This document shows positions 1 to 8,227 of a stretch of DNA of 64,000 nucleotides, piece by piece. The notes under the pieces were generated by a model, which did no database searches, had not been told where the DNA came from, and worked only from the letters and a program-made list of their open reading frames with translations. Every line of letters begins with the position of its first letter. The first letter of the stretch is position 1. Location: NCBI RefSeq assembly GCF_014192055.1, contig NZ_JACHXM010000018.1, positions 1 through 64,000 on the forward strand, in the 5' to 3' direction. Made by a program: the position numbers and the translations under genes. This DNA is from Halomonas organivorans. Its GTDB lineage: Bacteria; Pseudomonadota; Gammaproteobacteria; Pseudomonadales; Halomonadaceae.

Positions 1-854
1 CGCGCAGCGGCGGCACCGCGCTGATGCAGGCCGCCCAGGCGCGCCCCGAGCCGATCCCGGTCTACGCCGAGATGAGCTCGATCAACCCGGTGTTCCTGCT
101 GCCGGAAGCGCTGAACAATCGCGGCAAGGATCTCGGCGAGGCCTTTATCGGCTCGCTGACCATGGGCGCCGGCCAGTTCTGCACCAATCCCGGCCTGGTC
201 ATCGCCGTGAAGGGCGAGGCGCTGGATGCCTTCGTGGCGTCCGCCGCCGAGGCGGTGAAGGCTTCCGCGGCCCAGACCATGCTCACCCCGGGCATCCATG
301 ACGCCTACGTGCAGGGCGTCGACGGCCTCATGCAAAGCAGCAAGGCCCGCGAGGTCGCACGCGGCAACGCCGGCGAGGGCCCCAACGCCTGCCAGAGCGG
401 GCTGTTCGTGGCCTCCGCCGAGGACTTCCTGTCCGACGAGGCCCTGCAGGCCGAGGTCTTCGGCGCCACCTCGCTGGTGGTCGAGTGCGCCGACCTCGAT
501 GAGGTCAAGCGCGTGGCGGAATCCCTGGAAGGCCAGCTCACCGCCACCCTGCAGATGGACGACGCCGACCTGGACGCCGCCCGTGCGCTGCTGCCGACCC
601 TGGAGCGCCGCGCCGGCCGGGTGATGGCCAACGGCTGGCCGACCGGCGTCGAGGTGTGCCATGCGATGGTCCACGGCGGCCCCTACCCGGCCACCTCGGA
701 CGCGCGCACCACCTCGGTGGGCAGCGCGGCGATCCATCGCTTCCTGCGCCCGGTGTGCTACCAGAACCTGCCCCAGGGCCTGTTGCCCGAGGCCATCCGC
801 GACGGCAACCCGGCCGGCGTCAGCCGCCTGGTAGACGGTAAGCGCGAGGCCTGA
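1..854 (+). CDS. alpha-ketoglutarate-semialdehyde dehydrogenase, 3' part (start outside window)
   Basis: The reading frame is open from base 3, so the true start lies before the window; 283 residues are visible. It belongs to the aldehyde dehydrogenase superfamily: the catalytic Cys sits in GQFCTNPG (codon at 180-182), and YAEMSSINPVF corresponds to the conserved general-base region. The C-terminal half (NGWPTGVEVCHAMVHGGPYP) is typical of 2,5-dioxovalerate (alpha-ketoglutarate semialdehyde) dehydrogenases of about 525 residues. These oxidise the semialdehyde to 2-oxoglutarate at the end of hydroxyproline, pentose or glucarate catabolism. The neighbouring DadA-like oxidase and transporter favour the hydroxyproline role (inference). 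Confidence 0.82.
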   Translation, partial: RSGGTALMQAAQARPEPIPVYAEMSSINPVFLLPEALNNRGKDLGEAFIGSLTMGAGQFCTNPGLVIAVKGEALDAFVASAAEAVKASAAQTMLTPGIHDAYVQGVDGLMQSSKAREVARGNAGEGPNACQSGLFVASAEDFLSDEALQAEVFGATSLVVECADLDEVKRVAESLEGQLTATLQMDDADLDAARALLPTLERRAGRVMANGWPTGVEVCHAMVHGGPYPATSDARTTSVGSAAIHRFLRPVCYQNLPQGLLPEAIRDGNPAGVSRLVDGKREA

Positions 855-1003
855 GACTTCCCTGGCAAGCCACCTGCCCGCCCTCCTCATGGTCGAGGGC
901 GGGCAGGCCCATGCATGTCGGCCTCCTCGACACGGCCGAGCCGCCCCCTGCCACCCCATCGACTCTGGCCTCGCGGCTCGGAGCCATGGACACCCATCGT
1001 AGT

Positions 1004-1013
1004 TTGTATACAA
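1004..1013. promoter_or_regulatory. Probable operator of the GntR/FCD regulator
   Basis: TTGTATACAA is a perfect 10-bp palindrome 37 bases before the regulator start. FCD-type GntR regulators commonly bind short palindromes of this kind. A 9/10 match (TTTTATACAA, 1995-2004) precedes the oxidase gene, which suggests autoregulation plus control of the catabolic genes. Binding is inferred. Confidence 0.5.
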
Positions 1014-1049
1014 TGTGCAATACTACGCGCACAGGTGGGGAGCGAGGTC

Positions 1050-1721
1050 ATGCCGACATACAAGACACGGGCACAGTTCGTGGCGGACGATCTCCGCCGC
1101 CGCATTCTCGGCGGGGAGTTCAAGGGCGGCACCCAGCTACGCCAGGACGCCTTGGCCAAGGATTACGAGGTCAGTCGCATTCCCGTACGGGAAGCCCTGC
1201 TGGCCCTGGAATCGGAGGGGCTGGTGGAGTTCCACGCGCACCGTGGCGCCTTCACGACGGAACTCTCCGTGGCCAAGATTCGCGAACTGTTCGAGTTACG
1301 CATCCTCCTCGAGACCTATGTCCTGAAGCGCGCGATCCCCGAACTCTCCGACGCCGACCTCCAGCATGCCGAGAATCTCCTGCGCCAGTACGACGCCGCG
1401 CTGGATTCCGGCGGGCAGATCGACAACTGGAGCGACTACAACTTCGCCTTTCATCAGGCCCTGTATGCGCCCGCCGGACTCCCCGAGACGATGTCGCTGA
1501 TCAGTCAGTTGAACACCAAGTCCGATCGCTACATTCGCATGCAGTTGCTGTATACCCAGGAGATCGAGAAGGCGGAGCGGGAACACCACGATCTGCTCGA
1601 ACTGGCACGCCAGGGCGATATCGATCGCGCCTGCGCGCTGCTGGAGCAGCATATCGCGGAAGCCTGCGAGGGCATCGTGACCGTACTGGAGAAGCGCTCC
1701 CAGGATCTTCAGGAAGCCTGA
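1050..1721 (+). CDS. GntR-family transcriptional regulator, FCD subfamily
   Basis: This 223-residue protein has an N-terminal winged helix (about residues 8-72, with the SRIPVREALLALESEGLV recognition region). The C-terminal all-helical FCD domain carries ligand/metal-pocket histidines (FHQALYAP, EHHDLLELA, EQHI). The ATG at 1050 is chosen because GGGAG lies 7 bases upstream; longer upstream frames look non-coding. FCD regulators usually repress sugar-acid, amino-acid or hydroxyproline catabolic genes and respond to a small carboxylate. It lies between the semialdehyde dehydrogenase and the oxidase/transporter pair and probably controls them through the TTGTATACAA-like sites. The ligand cannot be read from sequence. 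Confidence 0.9.
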   Translation: MPTYKTRAQFVADDLRRRILGGEFKGGTQLRQDALAKDYEVSRIPVREALLALESEGLVEFHAHRGAFTTELSVAKIRELFELRILLETYVLKRAIPELSDADLQHAENLLRQYDAALDSGGQIDNWSDYNFAFHQALYAPAGLPETMSLISQLNTKSDRYIRMQLLYTQEIEKAEREHHDLLELARQGDIDRACALLEQHIAEACEGIVTVLEKRSQDLQEA

Positions 1722-1994
1722 CGTTTCCTGCCCCCACCTCTCTGCCCTCGCATAGGGGCCGAACGAATCGCCCTGGATGCCGATGGGTCATCGGCCTCTT
1801 ATTTCTTCGCCTGGCGCACGGCTCTCCCGCCTATCGTCCGCCGACCGTCTCTCCAGGCTCGTTTGCCCCTATCTGACGCCTCCCTGTTACGGCACTAAAC
1901 CACGCCGCCCGGCGGCCTCCCCGACGCTTAGCCGACCTGCCGATTCCAACTTTCGTCGACATCGACATTGCAGCCAGCATCTGGCTAACATATA

Positions 1995-2004
1995 TTTTAT
2001 ACAA
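1995..2004. promoter_or_regulatory. Second GntR operator-like site
   Basis: TTTTATACAA differs by one base from the palindrome upstream of the regulator gene. It lies 29 bases before the oxidase start, where a repressor would overlap the promoter. This links the regulator to the oxidase-transporter operon (inference). Confidence 0.42.
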
Positions 2005-2032
2005 TCGACAAAAATGAGAGGAAAGAACCACC

Positions 2033-3334
2033 ATGCCCTCGGAACATCGGACAGCACACGCCTCGACCGTCGACGCCGATATCGTCGTGGTCGGAGCCGG
2101 CATCATCGGGGTGGCATGCGCCCTCTCGCTCAGTCGACAAGGCCAGCGCGTGATGGTCCTGGACAAGCAGCTCCCCGGCATGGGGGCCTCGTTCGGCAAT
2201 GCCGGACATATGGCCACCGAGCAGGTCTTTCCGATCGCCGACACCTCGATCCTGGCCCGACTCCCCGGCATGCTGCTGGACCCGACGGGACCGCTGCGTC
2301 TCGACTGGCGGCATTTCCCCAAGGCTCTGCCCTGGTTCGCACGGCTACTCTGGAACCTCCGCGAAGCCCCCTATCGTCGCAGCGTAGCGGGCATCCGTGC
2401 GCTGAACGAGAGGAGCCTGGCGGCTTGGCGCCAGTTGCTGGACGCCGTCAACCAGCCCCATCTGCTGAGGACGGACGGTTCCTTGCTGGTGTACGAGCGG
2501 GAGGAGGCGAGTCACGAGATCGAGGCACTACAGGCGCGCATGCGGGATCAGCGAGTGCTCAGCGAGCACTGGCACAGTGATGCGGTTCGCGACATCGCCC
2601 CTGCGCTGTCGCGAGGCATCCGGGGTGGCCTCTTCTTTCCGGAGACGGGACACGTCGTGGATCCCCAGCGCGTCGTCGAGGCCCTCGTCGACGCCGCCCG
2701 GGAAAGCGGCGTCATCTTTGCCCGGGACGAGGCCGTGAGCGGACGGGTCGATGACCGAGGCGTCATCCTCGACACTCGCACCCGGAAGCTGACCGCCAGC
2801 AAGGTCCTGGTGAGCTGCGGGGCTCACTCAGCGCCCCTCACCGCCTCGCTGACGGGTATCAAGGTCCCCCTGGACACGGAAAGGGGCTATCACCTCATGT
2901 TGCCCAACGAGCGTGAGCGACTCCCCGTGGCCGTCACGTCCCTCGAACGACGCTTCATCATGACGCCCATGGAACATGGCCTGCGGCTGGCCGGCACCGT
3001 CGAGTTTGCCGGACTGACGCGCCCTCCCAACATGCAGCGGGCCTGGCAGTTGCATCGCCTGAGTCATGGCCTCTTCGAGACGGAATTGGACGCCGGCTCC
3101 GCGAGCCCCTGGATGGGCTTTCGTCCCTCCCTGCCCGACTCACTGCCCATCATCGACTCCGTCATGGACGACAGGGTCCTGCTGGCTTTTGGGCATCATC
3201 ACCTCGGCCTCACCCAGGCGGCGCTGACGGCCGACATCGTCAAGCACCTGGCGACATCCGGGGACACTCGCGAGACCGTCGGCGGGCGGTCTCTCCCTGA
3301 CTTGCAGCCCTATCGGCTGAGTCGCTTCGCCTAA
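2033..3334 (+). CDS. FAD-dependent D-amino-acid / D-hydroxyproline dehydrogenase-like oxidoreductase (DadA family)
   Basis: This is a 433-residue DAO-fold flavoprotein. The FAD-binding Rossmann motif VVGAGIIGVACALSLSRQG occurs near residues 19-38, and the C-terminal WMGFRPSLPDSLPIID and FGHHHLGLTQA segments are typical of DadA-like dehydrogenases. Such enzymes oxidise D-amino acids or cis-4-hydroxy-D-proline to the imino acid and pass electrons to the respiratory chain at the inner membrane. The start is supported by GAGAGGAAAG upstream. The position between a KGSA dehydrogenase with its GntR regulator and a transporter favours a hydroxyproline or related amino-acid pathway, but the substrate is not settled by sequence. 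Confidence 0.82.
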   Translation: MPSEHRTAHASTVDADIVVVGAGIIGVACALSLSRQGQRVMVLDKQLPGMGASFGNAGHMATEQVFPIADTSILARLPGMLLDPTGPLRLDWRHFPKALPWFARLLWNLREAPYRRSVAGIRALNERSLAAWRQLLDAVNQPHLLRTDGSLLVYEREEASHEIEALQARMRDQRVLSEHWHSDAVRDIAPALSRGIRGGLFFPETGHVVDPQRVVEALVDAARESGVIFARDEAVSGRVDDRGVILDTRTRKLTASKVLVSCGAHSAPLTASLTGIKVPLDTERGYHLMLPNERERLPVAVTSLERRFIMTPMEHGLRLAGTVEFAGLTRPPNMQRAWQLHRLSHGLFETELDAGSASPWMGFRPSLPDSLPIIDSVMDDRVLLAFGHHHLGLTQAALTADIVKHLATSGDTRETVGGRSLPDLQPYRLSRFA

Positions 3335-3377
3335 CCCTCAACCCAAGACGTCAGACAACAACATCAAAGGAGTCAAA

Positions 3378-4820
3378 ATGACTGTATCCGCGGGTCCGTC
3401 ACGACTGCCCACCATGGCAGAAGTCCTTGCCATCATGATCGGCTTCATCGCCATCATGTTCCTCAGCATCAACCAGCTGCAACTTCCCATACAGCTTGCC
3501 CTGTTCGCCACCTGGTTCCTGGTCATGGGCCTGGGCCTACGGCTCAAGGTATCCTACGAGAGCATGCAGAAAGGGCTGATCGACGGCATTCACAACGGCA
3601 TGGAAGCCGTGCTCGTCCTCACCACCGTAGGGGCCCTGATCGGCACCTGGATCGCCGGCGGCGTCGTCCCCAGCATCATCTACTATGGCCTGTCGGTGAT
3701 GAGTCCACAGATCTTCCTGTTCGCCGCGTTCATCATCTGCGCCTTGACCTCCCTGGCCACGGGGACTTCCTTCGGCACGGCCGGTACCGCCGGGGTCGCC
3801 ATGATGGGCATCGGCCACAGTTTCGGCATTCCCCTGCCGCTGGTCGCCGGCGCCGTCATCTCGGGCGCCTACGTGGGCGACAAGATGTCCCCGCTATCCG
3901 ATACCACGGTGATGACCGCCTCGCTCTGCAAGGTCAAGCTGATCGACCATATCCGTTCCATGATGTGGGTCAGCGTGCCCTCGATCGTCATCGCCTCGAT
4001 CCTGTTCCTGGTGGTCGGATTCTTCTACATCAGCGATAGTGCGGATACCTCTCGCGCCGCTGTCGCCATGCAGGCCCTCGAGAGCCACTTCTCGATCAGC
4101 CCCTGGCTGCTGATGCCCGCCGTGGTCGTCATCGCCCTGCTGACGCGTCGCTACCCGGCCATTCCCGTGATCACCTTCGGTGCCGTTCTGGGTAGCGCCT
4201 GTGCCTGGCTGGCACAGGGAACGGATCCCATCGAGGCGATTCGCATCGCTTACACCGGCAATGCCATGCAGTCGAACGTGCCCTTCCTCGATACCCTCCT
4301 CAATCGCGGCGGCATCGAATCCATGCTGGGCGTGGTGGCCCTCATCCTGTTCGCGCTCGGTCTCGGCGGCTTGATGAAACAGGTCGGCATTCTGCAGGCC
4401 ATCAGCAACGGTTTCCTGCGTTGGGCCAACACGCCTGGACGCCTGACGCTTTCCACCATGCTGGGCGGCTTCTTCGGCAACTTCTTCGGCGGCGCCGCCT
4501 ATGTCTCGTTGATCACCGCGAGCACCATCACCGAGAAGAACTACGACGACCAGGGCGTGGATCGCCGTGTGCTGTCACGCAACGCCGAGGCGGGCGGGAC
4601 CATCACGACCCCAATGGTGCCCTGGACGGACGGCGGCGTCTTCATGGCAACGACCCTGGGCGTCTCGACGCTCACCTATCTGCCTTTCCTGTGGTACCAC
4701 CTGCTGGTCCTGGCCATCACGATCCTCTATGGCTTTGCCAACATCGCCATCTGGCGCACCGACTCGGCGACACACGCCTCAGGCGACACCAGGACACCAC
4801 AAGAATTCCAGACACACTGA
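3378..4820 (+). CDS. NhaC-family Na+/H+ antiporter-type transporter
   Basis: A 480-residue integral membrane protein with about 11-12 hydrophobic segments, preceded by AAAGGAG eight bases before the ATG. The conserved regions TGTSFGTAGTAGVAMMGIG and GDKMSPLSDTTVM, and the late repeat around GGFFGNFFGGAAYVSLI, are hallmarks of the NhaC/YqkI family. The family includes Na+/H+ antiporters and substrate/Na+ exchangers. It lies 43 bp behind the oxidase and ahead of a strong terminator, so it is probably co-transcribed and may import the amine/imino-acid substrate rather than serve pH homeostasis. That substrate role is inferred from context. Confidence 0.82.
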   Translation: MTVSAGPSRLPTMAEVLAIMIGFIAIMFLSINQLQLPIQLALFATWFLVMGLGLRLKVSYESMQKGLIDGIHNGMEAVLVLTTVGALIGTWIAGGVVPSIIYYGLSVMSPQIFLFAAFIICALTSLATGTSFGTAGTAGVAMMGIGHSFGIPLPLVAGAVISGAYVGDKMSPLSDTTVMTASLCKVKLIDHIRSMMWVSVPSIVIASILFLVVGFFYISDSADTSRAAVAMQALESHFSISPWLLMPAVVVIALLTRRYPAIPVITFGAVLGSACAWLAQGTDPIEAIRIAYTGNAMQSNVPFLDTLLNRGGIESMLGVVALILFALGLGGLMKQVGILQAISNGFLRWANTPGRLTLSTMLGGFFGNFFGGAAYVSLITASTITEKNYDDQGVDRRVLSRNAEAGGTITTPMVPWTDGGVFMATTLGVSTLTYLPFLWYHLLVLAITILYGFANIAIWRTDSATHASGDTRTPQEFQTH

Positions 4821-4851
4821 CGGTTCAGAGCCCTTCAGCACTATCGACAAG

Positions 4852-4873
4852 GCCCCGCCACGGCGGGGCTTTT
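4852..4873 (+). terminator. Rho-independent terminator after transporter gene
   Basis: GCCCCGCC/GGCGGGGC stem of 8 bp with a 2-base loop followed by TTTT, 31 bases after the transporter stop codon. Confidence 0.85.
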
Positions 4874-4912
4874 CCATGCATGGAAGGCCGCATGCTTTAA
4901 CCGCGACCTGCC

Positions 4913-5956
4913 TCAGGGCACCAGCACCGCGGCGCCTGACAGTCGTCCGGCGCGCAGGTCGTCGAGGGCGCGGTTGGCCTCTTCCAGGGGGTAGGCGACG
5001 GTCTCGGTGCGGATCGGTACCTTCGGGGCAAGTGCGAGGAATTCCTCGCCGTCGCGGCGGGTGAGGTTGGCCACCGACTTCAGGCTGCGCTCCTCCCACA
5101 GCAGCCGGTAGGGAAACGACGGGATATCGGACATGTGAATGCCCCCGGAAACCACCGTGCCGCCAGGGCGCACGTGGGAGAGCGCGAGAGGCACCAGTTC
5201 GCCCACCGGGGCGAACAGCAGGGCGGCGTCCAGCGGTTCCGGCGGGGCCTCGTCGCTGCCGCCCGCCCAGGCGGCGCCGAGGCGCCGGGCGAAGGCCTGG
5301 GCCTCGCTGTCGCCAGGCCGGGTGAAGGCGTAGAGAGTCTGGCCGCGGGAGAGAGCCAGCTGGGCAAGAATATGCGCCGCGGCGCCGAAGCCGTAGAGCC
5401 CCAGCCGCCTGGGTTCGTCGCCGCCGGCCAGCCGCCAGGTGCGATAGCCGATCAGCCCCGCGCACAGCAGCGGCGCGGCGGCCTGGGCGTCGTCGGCGGG
5501 TAGCGCGAAGCAGTAGCGGGCGTCGGCCACGCAGTACTCGGCGTAGCCACCGTCGCGGGTGTAGCCGGTGAACTCGGCGCGCTCGCATAGGTTCTCGCGA
5601 CCGGCCCGGCAGGGCTCGCACTCGCCGCAGGTCCAGCCGAGCCAGGGAATGCCGACCCGTTGGCCTCTCTCAAGCCCTGTCTCAAGCCCTGTCTCAAGCC
5701 CCGTCTCAAGCCCCGTCTCGAGACCGGCGACGCCGTCCCCCAGCGCATCGACCTCGCCGACGATCTCATGGCCGGGAATCAGCGGTAGCCTGGGGTGCTC
5801 GAGCTCGCCGTCGACCACGTGCAGGTCGGTGCGACACACCCCGCAGGCCAGCACCCGGACCCGCACCTCGCCGAGGCCGGGCTCGGGAATCGACACGCGT
5901 TCGAGGCGCAGCGGCTGATTCGCGGCGTGCAGGCGCATGGCACGCATCTCGCTCAT
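4913..5956 (-). CDS. Zinc-dependent alcohol dehydrogenase (MDR family)
   Basis: A 347-residue medium-chain dehydrogenase. The catalytic zinc region (GVCRTDLH, then PGHE), the structural-zinc cysteine cluster ([15 protein letters not shown]) and a Rossmann nucleotide-binding segment ([15 protein letters not shown]) are all visible. It resembles the AdhA-like zinc-binding alcohol dehydrogenases that interconvert primary alcohols and aldehydes with NAD(P)H. The ATG at 5956 is preceded by GAGGAG with a 7-base spacer. An unusual low-complexity insert of about five GLET repeats lies between the catalytic zinc domain and [11 protein letters not shown], encoded by a 12-bp tandem repeat. The enzyme should tolerate it as a surface loop. 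Confidence 0.88.
   Translation of the reverse strand: MSEMRAMRLHAANQPLRLERVSIPEPGLGEVRVRVLACGVCRTDLHVVDGELEHPRLPLIPGHEIVGEVDALGDGVAGLETGLETGLETGLETGLERGQRVGIPWLGWTCGECEPCRAGRENLCERAEFTGYTRDGGYAEYCVADARYCFALPADDAQAAAPLLCAGLIGYRTWRLAGGDEPRRLGLYGFGAAAHILAQLALSRGQTLYAFTRPGDSEAQAFARRLGAAWAGGSDEAPPEPLDAALLFAPVGELVPLALSHVRPGGTVVSGGIHMSDIPSFPYRLLWEERSLKSVANLTRRDGEEFLALAPKVPIRTETVAYPLEEANRALDDLRAGRLSGAAVLVP
5669..5728. repeat. 12-bp in-frame tandem repeat inside the alcohol dehydrogenase gene
   Basis: Four head-to-tail copies of CTCAAGCCC(C/T)GT plus a fifth degenerate copy. On the coding strand they encode a run of Gly-Leu-Glu-Thr units. The 12-bp unit keeps frame, so copy-number change would alter loop length without destroying the enzyme. 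Confidence 0.9.
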
Positions 5957-6027
5957 GGGACGCTCCTCGTGCGGATCATCTTCCGAGCATAGCGCAGCCA
6001 CCAATCCCCCTCGGGCCAGGCGGTGCC

Positions 6028-6858
6028 TCAGGCTTCGACGGTGACCTCGTAGCCCGTAAACTTGCGCAGGTTGATCACGCCGCTGTCGAGGATCAGGTAC
6101 TGGCCCTTGATGCCGAGCAGGGTACCGGCGACTTCGGGCCGCTTGTCGAAGTTGTGCGAAACCACCTTGGTGGGATGCTCGAGCACCGGGTACTCGAAGG
6201 CCCAGGGCGCGCCGTCGAGCTCGCGGATGGCGTCATGGCCGAAGCGCTCGCGCAGCGCGAGCAAGCCCGGTGCGAGGCGCTCGAGCAGGCGGTCGCGCTC
6301 GCCGGGCAGGTCGAGTTCCACGGCCTCGCCCTTGAGCATGGTTCGCCAGTTGGTGCGATCCGAGACCTCGTCCTTGAACAACACCTCGACGAAGCCGGAC
6401 TGCTGACGGGAATCGACCTCGAGGATCGGCAGCGCCTGGACGGCGCCCTGGTCGAGCCAGCGGGTCGGTACCTGAGTCTCGCGGGTGATGCCGACCTTGA
6501 GCCCGGAGGCGTTGGCCAGGTAGACCACGTGAGGCCGGAAGCAGTGGGTCTCGCCCCATTCAGGCTCGCGGCAGGTGCCCTGAAAATAGTGGCACTGTTC
6601 GGGCTTCATGATGCAGCTGTCGCAGCGCGCCAGCTTCTTGAAACAAGGATAGCAGTGGCCCTGGCCGAAGCTTTTTTTCGTCGCCCGCCCGCAGTGGGTG
6701 CAGGCGATGGCACCGGTCCAGGTCAGCCGCAGCGGTTGGCCGAGCCGGGCGTTGAGGTCGAGCCGCTCGTCGCCGGCGCGCAGGGTGTAGCGCGCCGGCG
6801 ACCCCGGCTCGACGGCCATCTTGGTCAAGCAGCCCGTGAGGGCGACGGCATCAGTCAC
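6028..6858 (-). CDS. DUF2797 family protein
   Basis: A 276-residue cytosolic protein with the family pattern TGCLTKM near the N terminus and then a zinc-ribbon-like section (CTHCGRATKKSFGQGHCYPC, CDSC, CHYFQGTC). A C-terminal domain follows, containing the VGITRE and LLGIKGQYLILDSGVINLRK segments. A GTG start at 6858 is chosen because the family begins with T-G-x-L-x-K-M and it overlaps the DUF1315 stop codon by 8 bases, implying translational coupling. The molecular function of DUF2797 is unknown; the cysteines suggest metal binding. Confidence 0.85.
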   Translation of the reverse strand: MTDAVALTGCLTKMAVEPGSPARYTLRAGDERLDLNARLGQPLRLTWTGAIACTHCGRATKKSFGQGHCYPCFKKLARCDSCIMKPEQCHYFQGTCREPEWGETHCFRPHVVYLANASGLKVGITRETQVPTRWLDQGAVQALPILEVDSRQQSGFVEVLFKDEVSDRTNWRTMLKGEAVELDLPGERDRLLERLAPGLLALRERFGHDAIRELDGAPWAFEYPVLEHPTKVVSHNFDKRPEVAGTLLGIKGQYLILDSGVINLRKFTGYEVTVEA

Positions 6859-7135
6859 GGCCGACGTCCCGACCGAGGCCGGCCTGTTCCGGCGACACGC
6901 CGGCGCCGCTGCTGTCGGCACCGCAGGTGCGACGCTCGAGATAGCCGACGCGCTGATCGGCAGGCACGTTGTTCTCGGCCTCGAAGCGCATCACCGCCTC
7001 GAGGCAAAGCTCGGTCTGCTCGGGCGTCAGGAAGCGACCATCCGGCCACTTGCGCAGGGCCACTGCCTGCTTGAGGCTCTCGTAGATGGCCGGCGTCATC
7101 TGCTGGATCATGCGCTCGAAGGTCATATCGCTCAT
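6851..7135 (-). CDS. yeaC: DUF1315 family protein (YeaC-like)
   Basis: A 94-residue protein whose N-terminal 70 residues match the DUF1315 pattern seen in E. coli YeaC: MTFERMIQQMTPAIYESLKQ, then KWPDGRFLTPEQTELCLEAVM and a terminal RVGYLER. The last 25 residues are a poorly conserved tail. It is the first gene of a two-gene unit with DUF2797, a pairing common in gammaproteobacteria. Function unknown. Confidence 0.85.
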   Translation of the reverse strand: MSDMTFERMIQQMTPAIYESLKQAVALRKWPDGRFLTPEQTELCLEAVMRFEAENNVPADQRVGYLERRTCGADSSGAGVSPEQAGLGRDVGRD

Positions 7136-7198
7136 GGCGGAATCTCTCGGAAGAAACGAATCGGGGCGAGACCGGTCGTTGACGGGCGAGGCCCCTGG

Positions 7199-8062
7199 TC
7201 AGGGTCGCTGGATACGGCGCGAATGATACCAGCCCAGCGCCAGCCCCACGACCAGTCCCCCCAGGTGCGCCTCGTTGGCCACGTTGCCGAAGCCGAACAG
7301 CTCGGCCACGTCGGTCATCGTGAAGACCATCCAGCCGAGCATGAACACCACCAGCATCTGGGGGACGAAGAAGCCGTCGCCGGGGCGCCGGCGCGACATC
7401 AACCAGACGTAACCGAGCAGCGCGAAGTCGACCCCGGACATGCCGCCGAACAGCACCGTGCCGGTGGCGTACTGGGCCAGGTTGCCGCCGATGCCGGCGG
7501 CCAGCAGCAGCGTCAGCATGCGTCCGCGGCCATGGAATGCCTCGACCTGACGGCCGAAGTACCACAGCCACAGCATATTGAAGATCAGGTGCATCCAGCC
7601 GAAATGCAAAAACGCCGGCGACAGCAGCCGCCAAACCTGTCCCGAGGCCAATGTCTCGGCCAGGCTGCCGACGGCCAACTGGCCCTTTGCCACCCCTACC
7701 GGCACGATGGTCATGGCGGCGATCACCAGGTCGCCCAGCACGCTCATCACCGCGAATACCATCAGGCACAGCGCCAGCGCGGCGGCCGTCACCGGGGCCT
7801 GGCGAAAAGGCGCCAGCCAAGCGGGCATGCCGGAACGAGGGGCCCGCGGCCGCGATCCGTCACCGCCCTTGGGCATCAGCGGCTCGCCGCGCTGCCAGCG
7901 CATTACCAGGCGCTGCATGGCCTGCTGCTGCTGTGGGTCGACCAGCCACAGCACCTGGCCCTCGTCCTCATCGGTGAAGAAGTGGCCGATGCGATGCGCC
8001 CAGAGTGCCTGGCGCAGCTCGCGGGTGTCGGTGTCACGGGGCAGCAGCATCACCCGATACAT
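7199..8062 (-). CDS. glpG: Rhomboid-family intramembrane serine protease (GlpG-like)
   Basis: A 287-residue inner-membrane protein. An N-terminal cytosolic domain (about 1-75) precedes six or more hydrophobic helices. The catalytic dyad is visible: Ser209 in GGMSGVDFALLGY and His266 in NEAHLGGLVVG. The conserved HLIFNMLWLWYFG loop-helix, with the oxyanion His and Asn, is also present. GlpG cleaves transmembrane substrates within the bilayer. The start at 8062 is supported by GGGAGAG on the coding strand. The gene is bounded by a terminator upstream and is probably monocistronic. Confidence 0.9.
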   Translation of the reverse strand: MYRVMLLPRDTDTRELRQALWAHRIGHFFTDEDEGQVLWLVDPQQQQAMQRLVMRWQRGEPLMPKGGDGSRPRAPRSGMPAWLAPFRQAPVTAAALALCLMVFAVMSVLGDLVIAAMTIVPVGVAKGQLAVGSLAETLASGQVWRLLSPAFLHFGWMHLIFNMLWLWYFGRQVEAFHGRGRMLTLLLAAGIGGNLAQYATGTVLFGGMSGVDFALLGYVWLMSRRRPGDGFFVPQMLVVFMLGWMVFTMTDVAELFGFGNVANEAHLGGLVVGLALGWYHSRRIQRP

Positions 8063-8105
8063 GGTCTCTCCCAGGGTCGGCCAACCGGGCGTGCCGGGCA
8101 CAAAG

Positions 8106-8134
8106 AAAAAGTCCGGCGGAGGGGGCCGCCGGAC
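8106..8134 (-). terminator. Rho-independent terminator after the metallophosphoesterase gene
   Basis: On the minus strand GTCCGGCG/CGCCGGAC forms an 8-bp stem followed by TTTTT. It closes the nadK-metallophosphoesterase unit before glpG. Confidence 0.8.
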
Positions 8135-8227
8135 AAGAGCAAGGGATCATTCAAGGGAACACCTACTCTGACGGCGCGGTGGACGGCAAGTTCGCCCCCT
8201 CGCTCGAAAATTAGGTAACGTTTTGTA

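Noticed and set aside
911..1876. Plus-strand 321-codon frame over the GntR gene
   Set aside because: Arg/Gly/Pro-rich out-of-frame shadow; the FCD regulator in the other frame has domain structure and a ribosome-binding site.
6821..8218. Long plus-strand open frame (465 codons) opposite the rhomboid and DUF1315 genes
   Set aside because: It is antisense to genes with clear motifs; His/Gln/Ala-rich composition is what high-GC codon bias produces on the opposite strand.
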